Assembly (NCBI GenBank): GCA_914767715.1
Contig: OU612069.1
Location: forward strand, 26,347,387-26,411,386
From: Membranipora membranacea
Lineage: Eukaryota > Bryozoa > Gymnolaemata > Cheilostomatida > Membraniporidae
Reading direction: 5' to 3'
DNA: 64,000 nucleotides
Positions 1 to 11,794 of this stretch are shown one piece after another (the first letter of the stretch is position 1; the number at the start of each line of letters is the position of its first letter). The notes beneath the pieces are model-generated. The model was not told the origin of the DNA and did no database searches. It saw only the letters and a list, made by a program, of their open reading frames with translations. The position numbers and the translations under genes are program-made.

Positions 1-266
1 ATTGCGGTTGGTTATTTGTTGCTCTAGGTGGGGGCTGAAGGAAATTCAGAACCCAGACCACTGTGAGACTGAGGAACTAAGAGTCATAAGAGTGAAGCAA
101 CACATAGGTTTGACATTCTTTTCTCAGGGCATGACCACTGTTATCTGTATTACAGTGGTTGCGATCTCTCGGTAGATCTAATGATCTGCTTACTACTCTA
201 GGCCCCCTACACGGATTCTTCGAGGGAAGTCGATGTTTCAGATTGCAAAATTACTTTTCAACATAC

Positions 267-3200
267 CGCCGCAGTCTGCGATCTGTTTGATAGACTCCCA
301 GGTATCAGCTTCTAATCTCGCTAGATAATTTGAGATATTCCCTGCAGCTAGGTGTATAGCCTGAAAATGGATGTAAAATATATAGTCAACAATTCAGAAA
401 ATTGTTACTAGGGAAAGAAATGAAAATACAGGAGTTCCTATTCCTATAGATTTTATATCTTAAAAATGAAGTAATTTTACCAAAAATGTATACCTAGCCT
501 ACTGATGATTATGAATGTCACCAAGTTGTTTGATGCCCGCTGATATTTTCATCCATGGCTGATCTGATCCAAAAACCTCTATGCTAAAACAAAGGACCAA
601 AGCCAAAAAGTATTCTCAGTCATTCTGAAGATTGACTTGAATCCTCTTCATATATTATATGTAGCAAACTTTTTCTTTGGGCGATTGCAGTAGTCCACAG
701 AGCTTGGGGATAACTCCACTATGCAGGAGTAGCTGAAGATGTTCTTTGGTCGCTTGTAGTAGAATAGCGTCCAGAACCCATGCCACCTCAATGTTCACCC
801 TCATGTGTGATGGCTCCTAGAAATAAAATCACACACAGATATCTGACCAGTAGTTTTTTAGAGACAGCTGATTTATCTCGCTAATCAATATAAATTCTAC
901 ATCATAGCTTTAGACTCAAAACTTAACAGGAACTGTGAGTAGTACCAGTGTGGTTAGTTGATACAAACAAAGAAACTAACTTAACAGTCACAGTATATGC
1001 AGTCAACCCAGGAGGTGGTAGCACCATAGCTTCTTCAGCTCTGGGACAGGGACATATATTTGAAAAGATATTTCTGGAGATTTAGTACACAGGTATAGCC
1101 TTGGGTTTGCGTTTGGTACACAAGTATAGCCTAGTTTCTGTGTTTAGTACACAGATATACCCTAGTTTCTGCGTTTAGTAGTATTTATTGGAAGTTTTGT
1201 ATGTACAGATAAATTGAGGATCTGGTTCCCACAAGTCAGTACATCAGCTTTTTGATATGATTATCATTCAAGACCATACTATAAACCCACACGGCAGTTA
1301 TTTGCCTGTTTAGTCTTACCTCAGACGAGATCAGCAGAGTAATCAGAGGTAAAACTCCCTCATTAATCACAAGCTGTACAGAGGCTGGTGTCCTTAGTAC
1401 ATTACTCAGACTGAACAGTGCCTGTTTTAGTAATAACAACATGAGGGCGTACAAAGGGTTTTATAAGAAGATGCAGAAGAAGCTTTGATAGCGCAAATGA
1501 TCACATCCTTTGCTGTCAAGCGAGAGCTGGTTACAAAACTGTATATCTGAGCTAGCGGATATGTTGCTGATAATGCTGATAGCAATACGCTGAAACAAGA
1601 TAAGACCTCATATATTATAATATAAGGGACACTATTGAAAGATGATTGTTCTCAAAGTTAAGCACAAATTACCATTCATTAATTACAATTCTATTGTCAG
1701 CTCAGGAATTGGATCTTTTTTTTGAGTCAAAAAATTTGAGTTATCTATCCGCAGTAAACAAGAGCACAACTCCTACCAGCTCGGATGAAGGCAAACTGGA
1801 TCAAACTTGATCTAGGTAAGATAGTGGTAACTGATATTTTAGTTTCAATGGAAAGCTCCAGCGTAGGAGGGCACTTCGATACACTAGGGTCATACATCAC
1901 GGGAAAGCTAAAAGATGTAACAGTATTGTGACGCCCCTAGATACTGAGTTTCTGGTCTTTAACCCACTTCAAGTCCATTGCTATGCTAATGCTGGAAGAT
2001 AATCAAGTTCTGTGATCAAAGTGAATTAAGGAAACCTACCTGGATCTCCAACGGATCCACTTTTCATCGCAACAAGCCGTAGGTGGTGGTGCCTCCTCAG
2101 TTCTAACAGCGGAAGTAAACCAGGATATGTGCTTGGACCAGCCTGACTCCTCGTCACCCTACACAGGTACACGGATACACAGATGCAGACAGATACACAG
2201 ATCAGGTGGTTAGGCATGATGAGCGACCAACTCAATCCTCTGATGAATCAGCTCCAACTTAGAAGTTGTGTAAAGGTTTGAAAATATGTAGGAGTATTTG
2301 CCTATTAAGGGAATTGATGGTTTGTGTGGTTGCTCCCCCTCGAGCCACAGGCGCAACATTTAAATAGGGTAAGATTGGATAAAGTCTGATCTGAGCCCAT
2401 CTGCAGCCAACAAACACCGATGTGAATGCTGTTAGACTTTGGGGACCAGGTGAATGATCTATATTTTATTTGGTTACGCACAAAACTTAGCACTTTATCC
2501 ACGATCCAGTGCATCATTTAATATCAGATAGTCTAATATGATATCATTATATTGAAGGTTATCAGTTATCAGTGATGATGAATTAGTCAGGGGGGGGATT
2601 ATTAATACCTGTATAGAATTAAAGAAAACAACAAATGAAGATAGAATTGAAGAAAGTCTCAGCAATATTCCCCGAATTTGTTCCATTTCACATTAAAACA
2701 CCAGTCTTTTCACAAGCATTAGAGATTTTCGACACAGCTCATGTGAACCACTCGACATCAGTAGGTTAGGTAAAAGGTTAAAACTACAACTAGTTTCTGA
2801 GATTTTTGGGTCAATGGTCGAAGGTCAAAATCTACAAAATTATATCCAAGTTACCTGAGAGTCTTTATGACAGACAAACTGTTGCACTAGAGGTAATATG
2901 AGTTTCAGTGAGCTCTCACTAAGCGCTGGAATATCACACATACATATATTTAGTATAGCCCAGGATATATTTCTGGTTTGCGTTGTCATAGTGTAGGCAG
3001 GCATCGACTTAAGCTCTCACTATCCCATAATGCATCACCAGCTCTCTTTGCTCCTCGCTCCCACCTGTGATATGTAATAATAAAATTTGTGATGACCACC
3101 TTACAGAATATATTCAATTCATTGAGTGGATTTTATCTTGCATAATTTCATAAGAACATGTGAAACCTCCTGCCCGGCAATGAGGGTGACCATTTACATT

Positions 3201-4346
3201 GATCCATGGTTAATTGTTTTGACAATGCAACCTTTCTTTTTTTGTTAACATTTTGCAGCACTCAAATCATTGCAAATGCAAAGTGATACTTCTCATGACA
3301 ACTACTGATGTCAGGGGATAGCATGCTGTTGCTTGGCAGATGACCTACTTCCTAAAGATAAGTCAAAAAGTCACGGGTGCAACTGGAAAATTCTCAGGCT
3401 AAGAGTGAATAGGAGTTTACTAACCAATGATGTTGCCCAGTGCCCATATAACCTGCCCTCTGACATTAATGTGGGGAGATTGGAGTATCGTGATAAGTCT
3501 GGGTACAGCTCCTGCCTTCACAACCTCAGATGATTGATGTGATGTCCCTGCCGCTATGTTAGTCAGCGACCAAAGAGCTTCATACTGTATAATCATTCTA
3601 AAATGACCAATCAAATTTGAATAGTGCCGGTTAATGAACATAAGTAAAGACGAATATAAGTAGAATAGGGCAACATCCATTATGTGAAGAGGTGTCTCTT
3701 CTCAACAAAAGGGCAGACAATAATTGTCCATAATTTAATAAGCAACATTGCAAGTTGGCCACCTCGACACCAGGCTGAAACTTTCTAGATAGGGTAGTCA
3801 TTCTTATCACTGATTTAGGCCATTTGAGTATTAATGCAATAAAATAACTACACTACTTGGTGTTTGAAGTTAGAACTACTGTATATAGCAATACTAATAC
3901 ACACATTGAGCGATAAGACCAATTAAGACAGTTAGTGATCAGCCATGATTACGATAATGATTATGATACAAAGTATCGATATACAAACTTACTCCTTGTT
4001 AGGCTCAGTAGACTGTAGAAGAACAGGGATAAGACCGAGTGATATATACTCATCTATGCGTGTAACGCTGGATTTTGAAACTTCTCGCCTGTCAAAAGAC
4101 AGTGCAGTATATTTTGCTTGAGGAAAAAAACAGATTTGCAGATTTAAAAGATTCACAGGTTGGTTATCATTGTAGTATCTGCTTATTTTTCCATCGTGCT
4201 TATTAGAAGTCACCGTTTAACACATCGGTCTCACCAGTTGTAAAAGTTAGAGCAAGGCTCCCTCTTTAAAATAGGACCTATGACATTTTCTATTGGCACC
4301 GAGTGCAGATACTTGGTGAGGGTTTCCTCAGAGGAGATGTCTTCAG
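267..4346 (-). CDS. Importin-alpha-like armadillo-repeat gene, partial (C-terminus beyond the left edge)
   Basis: Importin alpha is the nuclear import adaptor that binds nuclear localisation signals through armadillo (ARM) repeats. Exons read on the minus strand, with agreeing phases: 4235-4346, 3993-4088, 3425-3597, 2855-3064, then 1320-1421, 670-816 and 267-360, which continues out of the window. Exon 3425-3597 carries the family signature (EALWSLTNIAAGTS, then IWALGNIIG). Exon 2855-3064 holds QRELVMHYG and TRNISWAILNIC, matching the next two ARM repeats. Exon 1320-1421 holds ALFSLSNV. Possible exons near 2500-2613 and 1490-1589 are weak, so ARM repeats 5-7 are poorly resolved. The frame breaks at 3008-3014, where GCT TAA G needs a +1 shift. 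C-terminal repeats are divergent, so this is either a fast-evolving paralogue or a young pseudogene. No importin-beta-binding domain was found upstream of 4346. Confidence 0.78.
1081..1180. repeat. 31-bp tandem repeat, about 3.2 copies
   Basis: Three consecutive 31-base units begin at 1081, 1112 and 1143, each starting TTTAGTACACA or TTTGGTACACA and ending near GTTTCTG(C/T)G. A partial fourth copy follows. It lies in an intron of the importin-alpha-like gene. Confidence 0.85.
3299..3341 (+). repeat. Short dispersed repeat shared with 12204-12240
   Basis: The string around CTACTGATGTCAGGGG followed by GTTGCTTGGC recurs, slightly diverged, at 12204-12240 next to two LINE fragments. It is probably a relic of the same element family; the identity is unknown. 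Confidence 0.5.
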
Positions 4347-4485
4347 CTAAAATGGGAGAAGAATAAAATGCAGCATTCTAGTTTAGAAAGCTCACACTAG
4401 TCATTCTACAGGCCTCCTGATGGATGGCTCAGTAATTTATAGCTAACATGTTTAGTAATGTATTTTAAGTCGCATTCAACCTTGG

Positions 4486-4622
4486 CACCACTTAATATAA
4501 ATCCACTTTCAGTTTGCCTTCACAGATAGAGGCAACATACTCAACAATTAAAATTCAAAGTATAAGCTCTGGTTTAGCACCACAGGGCAGTCAGCAGCCC
4601 CTAAACCCAAATTGGATTAAAT
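4486..4622 (+). repeat. Dispersed repeat, copy 1 (second copy at 8186-8330)
   Basis: About 140 bases share the order GGCACCACT, CATACTCAACAAT, CACCACAGGGCAGTCAG with 8186-8330, where the second copy interrupts the gypsy pol region. It is non-coding and could be a SINE or MITE. The rest of 4347-5430 shows no gene that I can support; a 128-codon minus-strand frame at 4908-5294 has no recognisable features. Confidence 0.6.
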
Positions 4623-5434
4623 GGAGGAGCTATGTTTTGTTTATAATCTCATAGAAAAGCCATGATTGCACAACTAGGTATAGCTTGTAGTGATAGTAGA
4701 CACACAAAGTTTTAATCTCATATATGATAACTAGTATGAGATATTCATAATGTAGAAATCAAGTATGAGAATTGCCTGTTGATTCCCAAGGCCCAATGGC
4801 GGCCATCACCTTTAAAGTTTGAGAGACCATAACTTCCTCAATACTAGGATTCTAAAACAGGAAACAGTCACATGATAAAATAGAATATGGGATACAAAAT
4901 AGAAGCGTCAAAATATGTATTTACATTCACAACACAAAGCAGAGACAGGGTAGTATAAATATCTGAGAGTAAGTAGTTTGACGTACTGTATGGCAAAAAC
5001 ATTAACAGCTATTGTAATGACAATATGAGAAATAAAATCCGTTGTTTTGAAGGAGGCAACAATTTTGACCCATGTCTGGGTCATTGGCAAACTTTTGGGC
5101 AAAACCGGCCATCTTTGGACGATTTTCCATTCATTTTGCATTAACTTTTCTGTCCTGCTAAAACCAAAATCTTCTGACGAGAGTAATCTTAAGAATTTTA
5201 AATAATGCAACGGGCAACAAACAAACAAACATTCACAACAACACCAACAAGATGATATGATTTTAAATAATGCGATTGGCAACAAACACAACAATATGAT
5301 GTTATACTCACCTATAACAGATGGGTGATATAAAGAACAATGGATACAGCCATGTATGTTCGACTTGCTACTATTCTATGAACCCATGTGAAGCACTAGC
5401 CAGGAGACAATAAGGCTAATTGGTGGAGTATTGT

Positions 5435-5483
5435 AAAACCCCAGGACACTTTACAATAATATTGTAAAGTGTCCTGGGGTTTT
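5435..5483. repeat. Perfect 24-bp-arm palindrome
   Basis: Arms 5435-5458 and 5460-5483 are exact reverse complements around a single base at 5459. The arm includes CCCCAGGACACTTTACAATA. The flank to 5575 repeats variants of the same string (for example TTGTAAACTGTCCC), also seen at 22619-23110. Confidence 0.92.
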
Positions 5484-5627
5484 TTTCGCGCGGGGGACAC
5501 TTTACAATAGCGACAGGCCTATAGTTGTAAACTGTCCCTCCTATTGTAATCTCTCCCCCCTATTGCTGACTGTCCATTTCAAAGGCCAAGCTATTTATTA
5601 TCATGGAGTACATGATAGATATAGTTT

Positions 5628-6172
5628 TCCTTGACTGTCATCACTCACAGGCAAATGCTTGATGGAGGTAGATTCTATGATGAATGCATGGGATGGTTGT
5701 TTTCGCGCGGCTCATGAACCTGCGATGAAATACATATAACCCATTGTGTCATGAATTTCTTACCGATCCATTTGAAATTTGCTACACAGTCCCCTCATAA
5801 CAGTCACACCACGGCTGCCAAATTATAATTCATTCCGCGTGAGACGTTTTGACAGAAAATCTTTATAAGACAGCGCTGGAGGTGGTTGTTTACGCGCGGC
5901 ATAAGCAATCTTCTACAGTGCAATACCAGGGCACACAATATGATAAGCTCAAAAGTGACAATCACACTACGGCTGCAAAATTATAATTCATTCTGTTTGA
6001 GACTTTTTGACAGATAATCTTTATAAGACGGCTTGGGGGTGGTTGTTTTCGCGCGGTTCAAGCAATCATTCACAGTGCAATACCAAGGCTCACAATATGG
6101 TCAGCTAAAAATTGATCATATCTCCGTGTCACACTTGTGACTGACTGTCATCACTCACAGGCAAGTGCTCGG
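5628..6172. repeat. GC-spiked tandem block bounded by direct repeats
   Basis: Two diverged units of about 165 bases (near 5805-5970 and 5970-6130) share CGGCTGC(C/A)AAATTATAA, TTTATAAGAC and GTGGTTGTTT(T/A)CGCGCGG. A third TTTTCGCGCGG occurs at 5700. The block is bracketed by GACTGTCATCACTCACAGGC at about 5633 and about 6146. CGCGCGG words are conspicuous in an AT-rich background. No coding potential was seen. Confidence 0.7.
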
Positions 6173-6243
6173 CACATACAGTACATAAAAGTAACTCTAG
6201 GCTTAAAAGGGGCCTTGTTTACTGTCCTGCAATAGGAATAGCA

Positions 6244-6453
6244 TGTAGTGTATTCAACTTACATGAGATATGCTGAGGTGTCCAGTATTGGTAAAACTTC
6301 TTTGTCTTCTCTCATTCTCTCCCCCTCTCTAAGCCAGCGTGATTATTAATGCCTCTTTCCTGCGCATTCCCGTATGTAGCCTGAGTTCTTATGCAGCACT
6401 CTTATCTGTCTTTCCCTATTAACAACCTGCAGTCTATATTGCCTTGCACTACA
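6244..6453 (-). repeat. 3' LTR of the gypsy element, with adjacent polypurine tract
   Basis: About 210 bases, bounded by TGTAGTG and CACTACA. It matches 11414-11609 over most of its length, with small indels after CTAAGCCAGC. On the minus strand the purine run TAGAAAGAGAGGAGGA lies directly before it (6454-6469), as expected for the plus-strand primer. The 850 bases between here and the integrase frame show only fragments. Confidence 0.88.
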
Positions 6454-7302
6454 TCCTCCTCTCTTTCTATATTGTTATTGATAGTCCTTGTTGTGGGTAA
6501 TATCACCGATACCGAAGTCCTGGTAGTAGACATCTATATAGTGTATAAGTGTTCCTGTCTAATATCCCTTAGACCTTGATTCTAGTATTCTTCTTACTCG
6601 TATATCCTTCCTGGCTAATACTAAGCACTCTTCTATCCTTCCTGGCTAATACTAAGCACTCTCTCTCAGGTCCCCAACTGACCTGTTCCCTTCCTATCTA
6701 TTCAATTCCTGTCTAATACTCCTTCTATACTCCTGCTATTCCTCCCTCTCAACGCAAATGATTCTAGTACCACACATAATCAGGGTTTTTGACCTTCTTA
6801 GCGTTTCTTGTACTTTGTGGCCTAGGGGCACTTGGCTGGATGTTTCGTTCTAACTCTATTCTCCCTTGATCTCGGTTCTCGTCCGCATCTGCTGGACACT
6901 TCTTACCACCTTCTATGTCATCCTCCGGCAATATTTGTAAATTTTCCTGGTCCTTCTCACAAGTCTTTTGTCTGTCTCAATCCAATAGCTATCGGGCTCT
7001 TCGGCCTTGTATTTCACAATGCCTCTCTTGCCCTTGTCAGCGTGACTAATTTTAACCCATACTGTCTGACCCTCTTGTAAATCCGCGAAATCTGAAGCTG
7101 TCCTCGATTTGTCAAAGTTCCTCTTCTGTCTCTCCTTTAAAGTAGTGTCTCGTTTCTAAAGCCCTCAGTATCACATGCCTTCTGATGCTGGATAGGTAAT
7201 TTGTTCCGCATTCTCCTGCCTAATAGAAGCTCGTCTGGTCTGCAGCTGCTCTCTAGTGGGGTGGTACGATATGCCATCAGGGCCTTATTCTTGTCTTCTT
7301 CC

Positions 7303-8169
7303 TTATAAGTCCTTTAATAGTCCCCACACTCCTATCTGCCAGACCGTTAACCTCATGATGGTGTGTGATGGGCTACTAGTAACATGGATAACGCTGTATT
7401 CTTCCATCAAATCTCTCCACTCTTTAGAAACATAACAAGGGCCATTATCCGCCTTTATCCTATCTGGGGCTCCATACCTCGCAATAATTGGTTTGAACTT
7501 CTTGACAGATTCCGCCCCTGTTTGTCCACTCATCTCTACAGCTTCAATCCACCGGGAGTAGTAGTCAACAAACAAAGCATAAACCATCCCTCTAACCTCA
7601 AACAAATCCGAAGCTACGTGACTCCACGGAGCCTCTGGCAGCTCCGCTTGATGTAATGAAAGATTCCTCATTCGTCTAAATTTAATACATTTCGGGCATT
7701 CTTCCACCATCTCAATAATCTCCTTTTTTATAGACGGCCACCACATCGAGTCTTGACTCCTGCGATACGTTTTGACCATACCCTGGTGACCGGAATGTAA
7801 GCGCAGCAGCATGTTCTCGTGCATTGCTGTAGGCATGTACAGTCTGGAGTTTATCACAATTAGGCCGTCTTTCTCACTCAGAAGATCCATATTGCCCTTC
7901 ACCTTCTTCAGCTCTCCCTTTACTGATCTTGGCCACCTCTCTTTCATAGCCTTCAAAATCACCTGGTAATCTTCATCTAGTTTGGCATGTCTCTTTATTT
8001 CTTCCACCAACGCATCTCCTTCCGCAGATATCAAAGTCCTAATGTGCATTTCCACCCTTGCCATCCTAGCAACTTCTTGTTCGGTCGGTGGCCTTGAGAG
8101 TAAATCAGCAATAAACATTTTACTCCCAGGTGTATGGAACATTTTATAGTCATATCTCATAAGTCTCAT
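7303..8169 (-). pseudogene. gypsy integrase segment
   Basis: The 288-codon frame starts in the RNase H/integrase linker and contains the HHCC zinc-binding region: an LRLHSGHQGMVKTYRR box, then CPKCIKF. The catalytic core follows, with SDLFEVRG, FVDYYSRWIE and KADNGPCYVSKEW. The third acidic residue region is truncated: the frame ends after a SPSH motif, with only fragments toward 6460. It would catalyse cDNA insertion. It is separated from the upstream RNase H by an insertion at 8175-8645. Confidence 0.88.
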
Positions 8170-8174
8170 CTTAA

Positions 8175-8645
8175 AGTAGAAGACAACACTGGCACCACTA
8201 AATACGTATAAAGATGCAATTAACCTTCCCCAGTAGGAAGCATACTCAACAATAGAAATCCTAGGTATAAACTTTGGATCTGCACCACAGGGCAGTCAGT
8301 AGCCCTTCCACCCCATGGCTGCAATAAACTGAATTAAGTTGAGAGTCTATAATAATTTCAAAGAAAATGCTTAAATTTTGTTATAGAAAACAATAATATT
8401 GTTTTTGTAGATGATTTTGTAACTGAGATAACTGCTTATATATTTTGAATGACACAACAAAAGATAACTGCTTCGATTCTGGAAAAAATTATTTCATACA
8501 TAATTTTTCTCCAATAATATATTTATTTGGATAGTACCGGTATTTGTGTTACTGAAACAAAATGGTGAAAGAGAGTTTGTAATTGAAATAATTAAAATTT
8601 TCAAATTCAACATTTATTTATAACATCTAAATTTAGAAGTAGTAC
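8175..8645. repeat. Insertion inside gypsy pol, including dispersed repeat copy 2
   Basis: The integrase frame (ending 8169) and the RNase H frame (starting 8650) are contiguous in the family, yet about 470 AT-rich bases lie between them. The first 145 bases match the repeat at 4486-4622. This is therefore a later insertion that broke the polyprotein. Confidence 0.7.
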
Positions 8646-8649
8646 ACCA

Positions 8650-10166
8650 TTACGCATCAAATATCAAAATATAACTTTTGTGGTTGTCGTCCACTTTAAA
8701 TCGTTGAATCCTCAGCGGCAGTTCTGACAAATCCTTAGACCCAAGCAGAGGAATCAATGGCTTGTGGTCTGTCTCTACTTCAAAATGTCTTCCAACTAGA
8801 TAACAGTCGAATTTTTCACATGCCCATGTGATCGCCAGGGCTTCCTTCTCAATTTGACCGTATCTCTTTTCAGCATCTGTGAGCTTCCTAGAGGCGTGAG
8901 GCACTGGTTTCCATTCTCCATCTTCCTGATCCTGTAACAGCGCTGCCCCCAGAGAATGACAACTGGCGTCAGCCGTTGACCTGTGACTTTTATTGTAGTC
9001 AAACAAAGCCAACAACGAAGAAGATGTAATCAGCTCCTTAACCTTATCAAAACTCCTCTGATGTATCTCTAGCCATATCCAATCTTTCATTTTCCTGTCT
9101 AATTCTCTCAGAGGCACCTCTACTTCAGATATGAGAGGGCTGAATCTACCCAAGTAGTTCACCATAGCTAAAAATCTCTGCAACCCCTTCCTATCAGTCG
9201 GTGCCGGCATCTCGCGGATGGCCCTCTCCTTCTCCGGGTCAACCCCTATACCTTTCTTAGTCAGTATGTGCCCCAGAAATTTCACTTCCTGAACTCCGAA
9301 TACACACTTCTCTTTGTTTAATGTCATCCCCGCTTCCTCAACTTTCTTCAGAACTTCAGCTAATCTTGCATCATGTTCCTCCTTGCTCTTTCCAACAACC
9401 AAAATGTCGTCTATCATACACACCACTCCTGTTAGTCCCTCTAATATTTTGTTCATTTGCCTTTGGAAAAATTCCGGTGCAGCGAAATCCCAAATGGCAT
9501 TTTCAGGTAATGATAACGACCAAAAGGTGTTATAAAAGTGGTATACTCTCGTACCTCCTCCGCCAAATCAGTCTGCCAGAATCCTGTGTTTGCATCCATC
9601 TTGCTAAAGTATCGACTGCCTTCTAACGATGCAAGGGTGTCTTCCAGATGGGGTAATGGATATGTCTCCCTCATCACACTCTTATTCAGTTTGGTCAGAT
9701 CAACGCATATTCTGACCTTTCCATTAGATTTAGGTGCTACCACCATGCCAGAACACCAAGAAGTTGGCTTCTCTACCTTCTCTATAACACCCAACTACTC
9801 AATCCTTTCTAACTCATCTTTTGTGGCCTTTCTCAATCCTATAGGTAACCTTCGTGGGACGTTCAAGCACAACGGATTTGCGCCCTCCTTGATTTTTATC
9901 TTGAACACATCAGGTGATACTCCCAATTTACCGAATAACTTGGGATGTTTCAACTCTACCTCCTCGCTAATGCTCCTTATTGTTTACACCAGTTTGAACT
10001 TCCGAATCTCTGGCTTTCCTAGTAAATTTTTACGTGCCCCTTCTAGGATGTACGCTTTACCTCTTACTTCCTGACCCCATACAGAAATAAGGGGAAGGTA
10101 TGCCTTGAAGTGAATCTCTAATTTACTCCAATCTGCTCCTCTATAATCACGTCGAGTCGGGCGCAT
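8650..10166 (-). pseudogene. gypsy reverse transcriptase and RNase H segment
   Basis: Reverse transcriptase motifs are clear. VRICVDLTKLN and SKMDANTGFWQ lie in the frame 9453-9794. The VCMIDDILV box (the FVDD equivalent) and FLGHIL lie in 8650-9456, followed by an RNase H-like part with STADAS and ETDHKPL. The two frames meet at 9453 within the conserved PFGIS motif and are offset by a one-base deletion. A stop also separates 9794 from the linker read through 10166. It would copy the element's RNA into DNA. Confidence 0.9.
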
Positions 10167-10169
10167 ATC

Positions 10170-11350
10170 TTATCCTAGCCTCTGCGCCGTCTCCCTGATG
10201 ATAACTGTCACATCCGCTCCAGTATCCACAATGAATTTAACCATCTTCTTAGAAGATCTCAGCTTGATTTCAAATTCATTGTCTTTCTTCCTTCCTAGTC
10301 ATAACGATTCATCGCTGGAGTATCCTGCTACAGCACTTATCTCCCCTTTTCCTGTTTCTCTGCCTGCAAACTTGTTCGGACAGAATTTAGCTATGTGCGA
10401 AGGCTCTCCACACACGTAACATTTTGGGGCCTCCCTTTGACCACTATTTTCTCCTTTCTCATTCCTCACCTTCTACGAACACGATCTGTAATCATGACCC
10501 CCGTAGCGTCCGCATGTCCAACAACCCCGGCCTCTGCCCCGGCCTCTGCTACCTCCACGATCTCTGAATCCTGAACTAAAATTACTTGCCCCAACCCTGT
10601 CTATATCTGCTTGCTCTTTATCAACTGTTGAGTTCTCCTGACTAACTTCAACTAGGTCAGCTTCTGAAACAGGCTTAGATTCTCCTGACTTGATAATTTT
10701 GGCTGCAGCCTGGGCTTATTCATATCTACTGCACATGTTTTTCACCTTGTCTAAAGTTAACTCCTTTTTCAACAGCAGCTCACCTCTTATCTTATCTACA
10801 TGCATTCCTTTGATAACAATGAGGGTGTTCATCTCTTCTTCCAATCCGCCCCATCTGCATGTACTGCCACTCCTTTCTACCCTTTCTATGTACTTGTCTA
10901 ATCTCTCATCTCTCCTCTGCTCCATACACAAGAGCCTGTGTCTGGTCGCAACTATGTTTTCTCTGCTTGCAAAATGGTTGTCAAACGTTGTTCATATTGC
11001 ATGGCATCCACATCACCATCCCATGTCTCAAAGATGTTCATACCATACTCCCCCATGCTATCTAGCAGTAATGCCGCTTTTCTCTGCTCTATTTCAAACT
11101 TCTCTCCTTGACTATCTTCTGCCTTTCTCCTGGACCTAATTCCACCACTGTCCTTGTATCTCAACCCTGCACCAATCACAGCTATTTCAAAACGTCTGTT
11201 AAACTTCCTCCAACATTCCAACTCAGCACCATTCTCCATGCTAAACACTGAAGTCTTAACACTCCTTCCAAATTTATTGTCTATGTTTGTAAAGTGGTCA
11301 ATGTCGGTTATTGATTCAAAGACCTCACTATTCCTCTCTCTCAAATATGG
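10170..11350 (-). pseudogene. gypsy gag, zinc knuckles and protease start
   Basis: Gag frame 10952-11344 leads into 10716-10931. Two CCHC-like knuckles follow near 10400-10530 (CWTCGRYGGHDYRSC and CYVCGEPSHIAKFC). Near 10200-10235 the aspartic protease active-site motif reads VDTGADVTVI. Gag packages RNA and the protease cuts the polyprotein. Frames are interrupted, so the region is scored as a pseudogene. Confidence 0.8.
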
Positions 11351-11413
11351 CCTCCTCTGCCACTCATTAGATCAAAACCTTCACTAATACTCTCTAGTTT
11401 ACTCCTGACACCA

Positions 11414-11609
11414 TGTAGTGTATTCAACTTACATGAGATATGCTGAGGTTTCCAGTATTGGTACAACTTCTTTGTCTTCTCTCATTCTCTTCTCCTCTCT
11501 AAGCCAGCCTCTTTCCTGCGCATTCCCGAATGTAGCCCCTGTTCTTATGCAGCACTCGTTTCTGTCTTTCCCTATTTACAACCTGCAGTCTATAATGCTT
11601 TGCACTACA
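11414..11609 (-). repeat. 5' LTR of the gypsy element
   Basis: 196 bases matching 6244-6453. The internal side carries the primer-binding-like TGGTGTCAGGAG at 11396-11413 on the minus strand. Confidence 0.88.
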
Positions 11610-11794
11610 GGTATAAAATTAAAAAGTCTTCAAATCAAGATAGAATCAAAGACGCTTGTTTGAAGCGGGGTGTTTAGTGAAAAGTCTATTGAAAAGTTAT
11701 TTTTTACCAAAAGACCAGGCTCTGCACAGCAAGAGAGATTTTTGACTAACTGATATAAACCACTCAACTTCAGCACTATAGATATATCTTAATG

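Larger units (their letters stand above)
6244..11609 (-). mobile_element. Ty3/gypsy LTR retrotransposon, decayed
   Basis: A 5.37-kb element read on the minus strand with order LTR, gag with zinc knuckles, protease, reverse transcriptase, RNase H, integrase, LTR. This domain order (integrase last) defines Ty3/gypsy. The LTRs begin TGTAGTG and end CACTACA. Next to the 5' LTR is a primer-binding-like site starting TGGTGTCAGGAG (11396-11413). Next to the 3' LTR is a polypurine tract (6454-6469). The pol frame is broken by indels, a stop and an inserted repeat, so the copy cannot be autonomous. No clear 5-bp target duplication was found. Confidence 0.9.

Noticed and set aside
2855-3064. Treating the importin frame break as a 13-base intron
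   Set aside because: Removing GTGAGAGCTTAAG deletes residues that align with the family (VRA); a +1 shift keeps the repeat length closer to normal. It stays an open alternative in the findings.
4908-5294. 128-codon minus-strand frame
   Set aside because: Cysteine/leucine-rich text with an internal duplication of an AT-rich segment; no start context, splice sites or domain.
9538-10074. 178-codon plus-strand frame
   Set aside because: It is the antisense shadow of gypsy reverse transcriptase, whose motifs are clear on the other strand.
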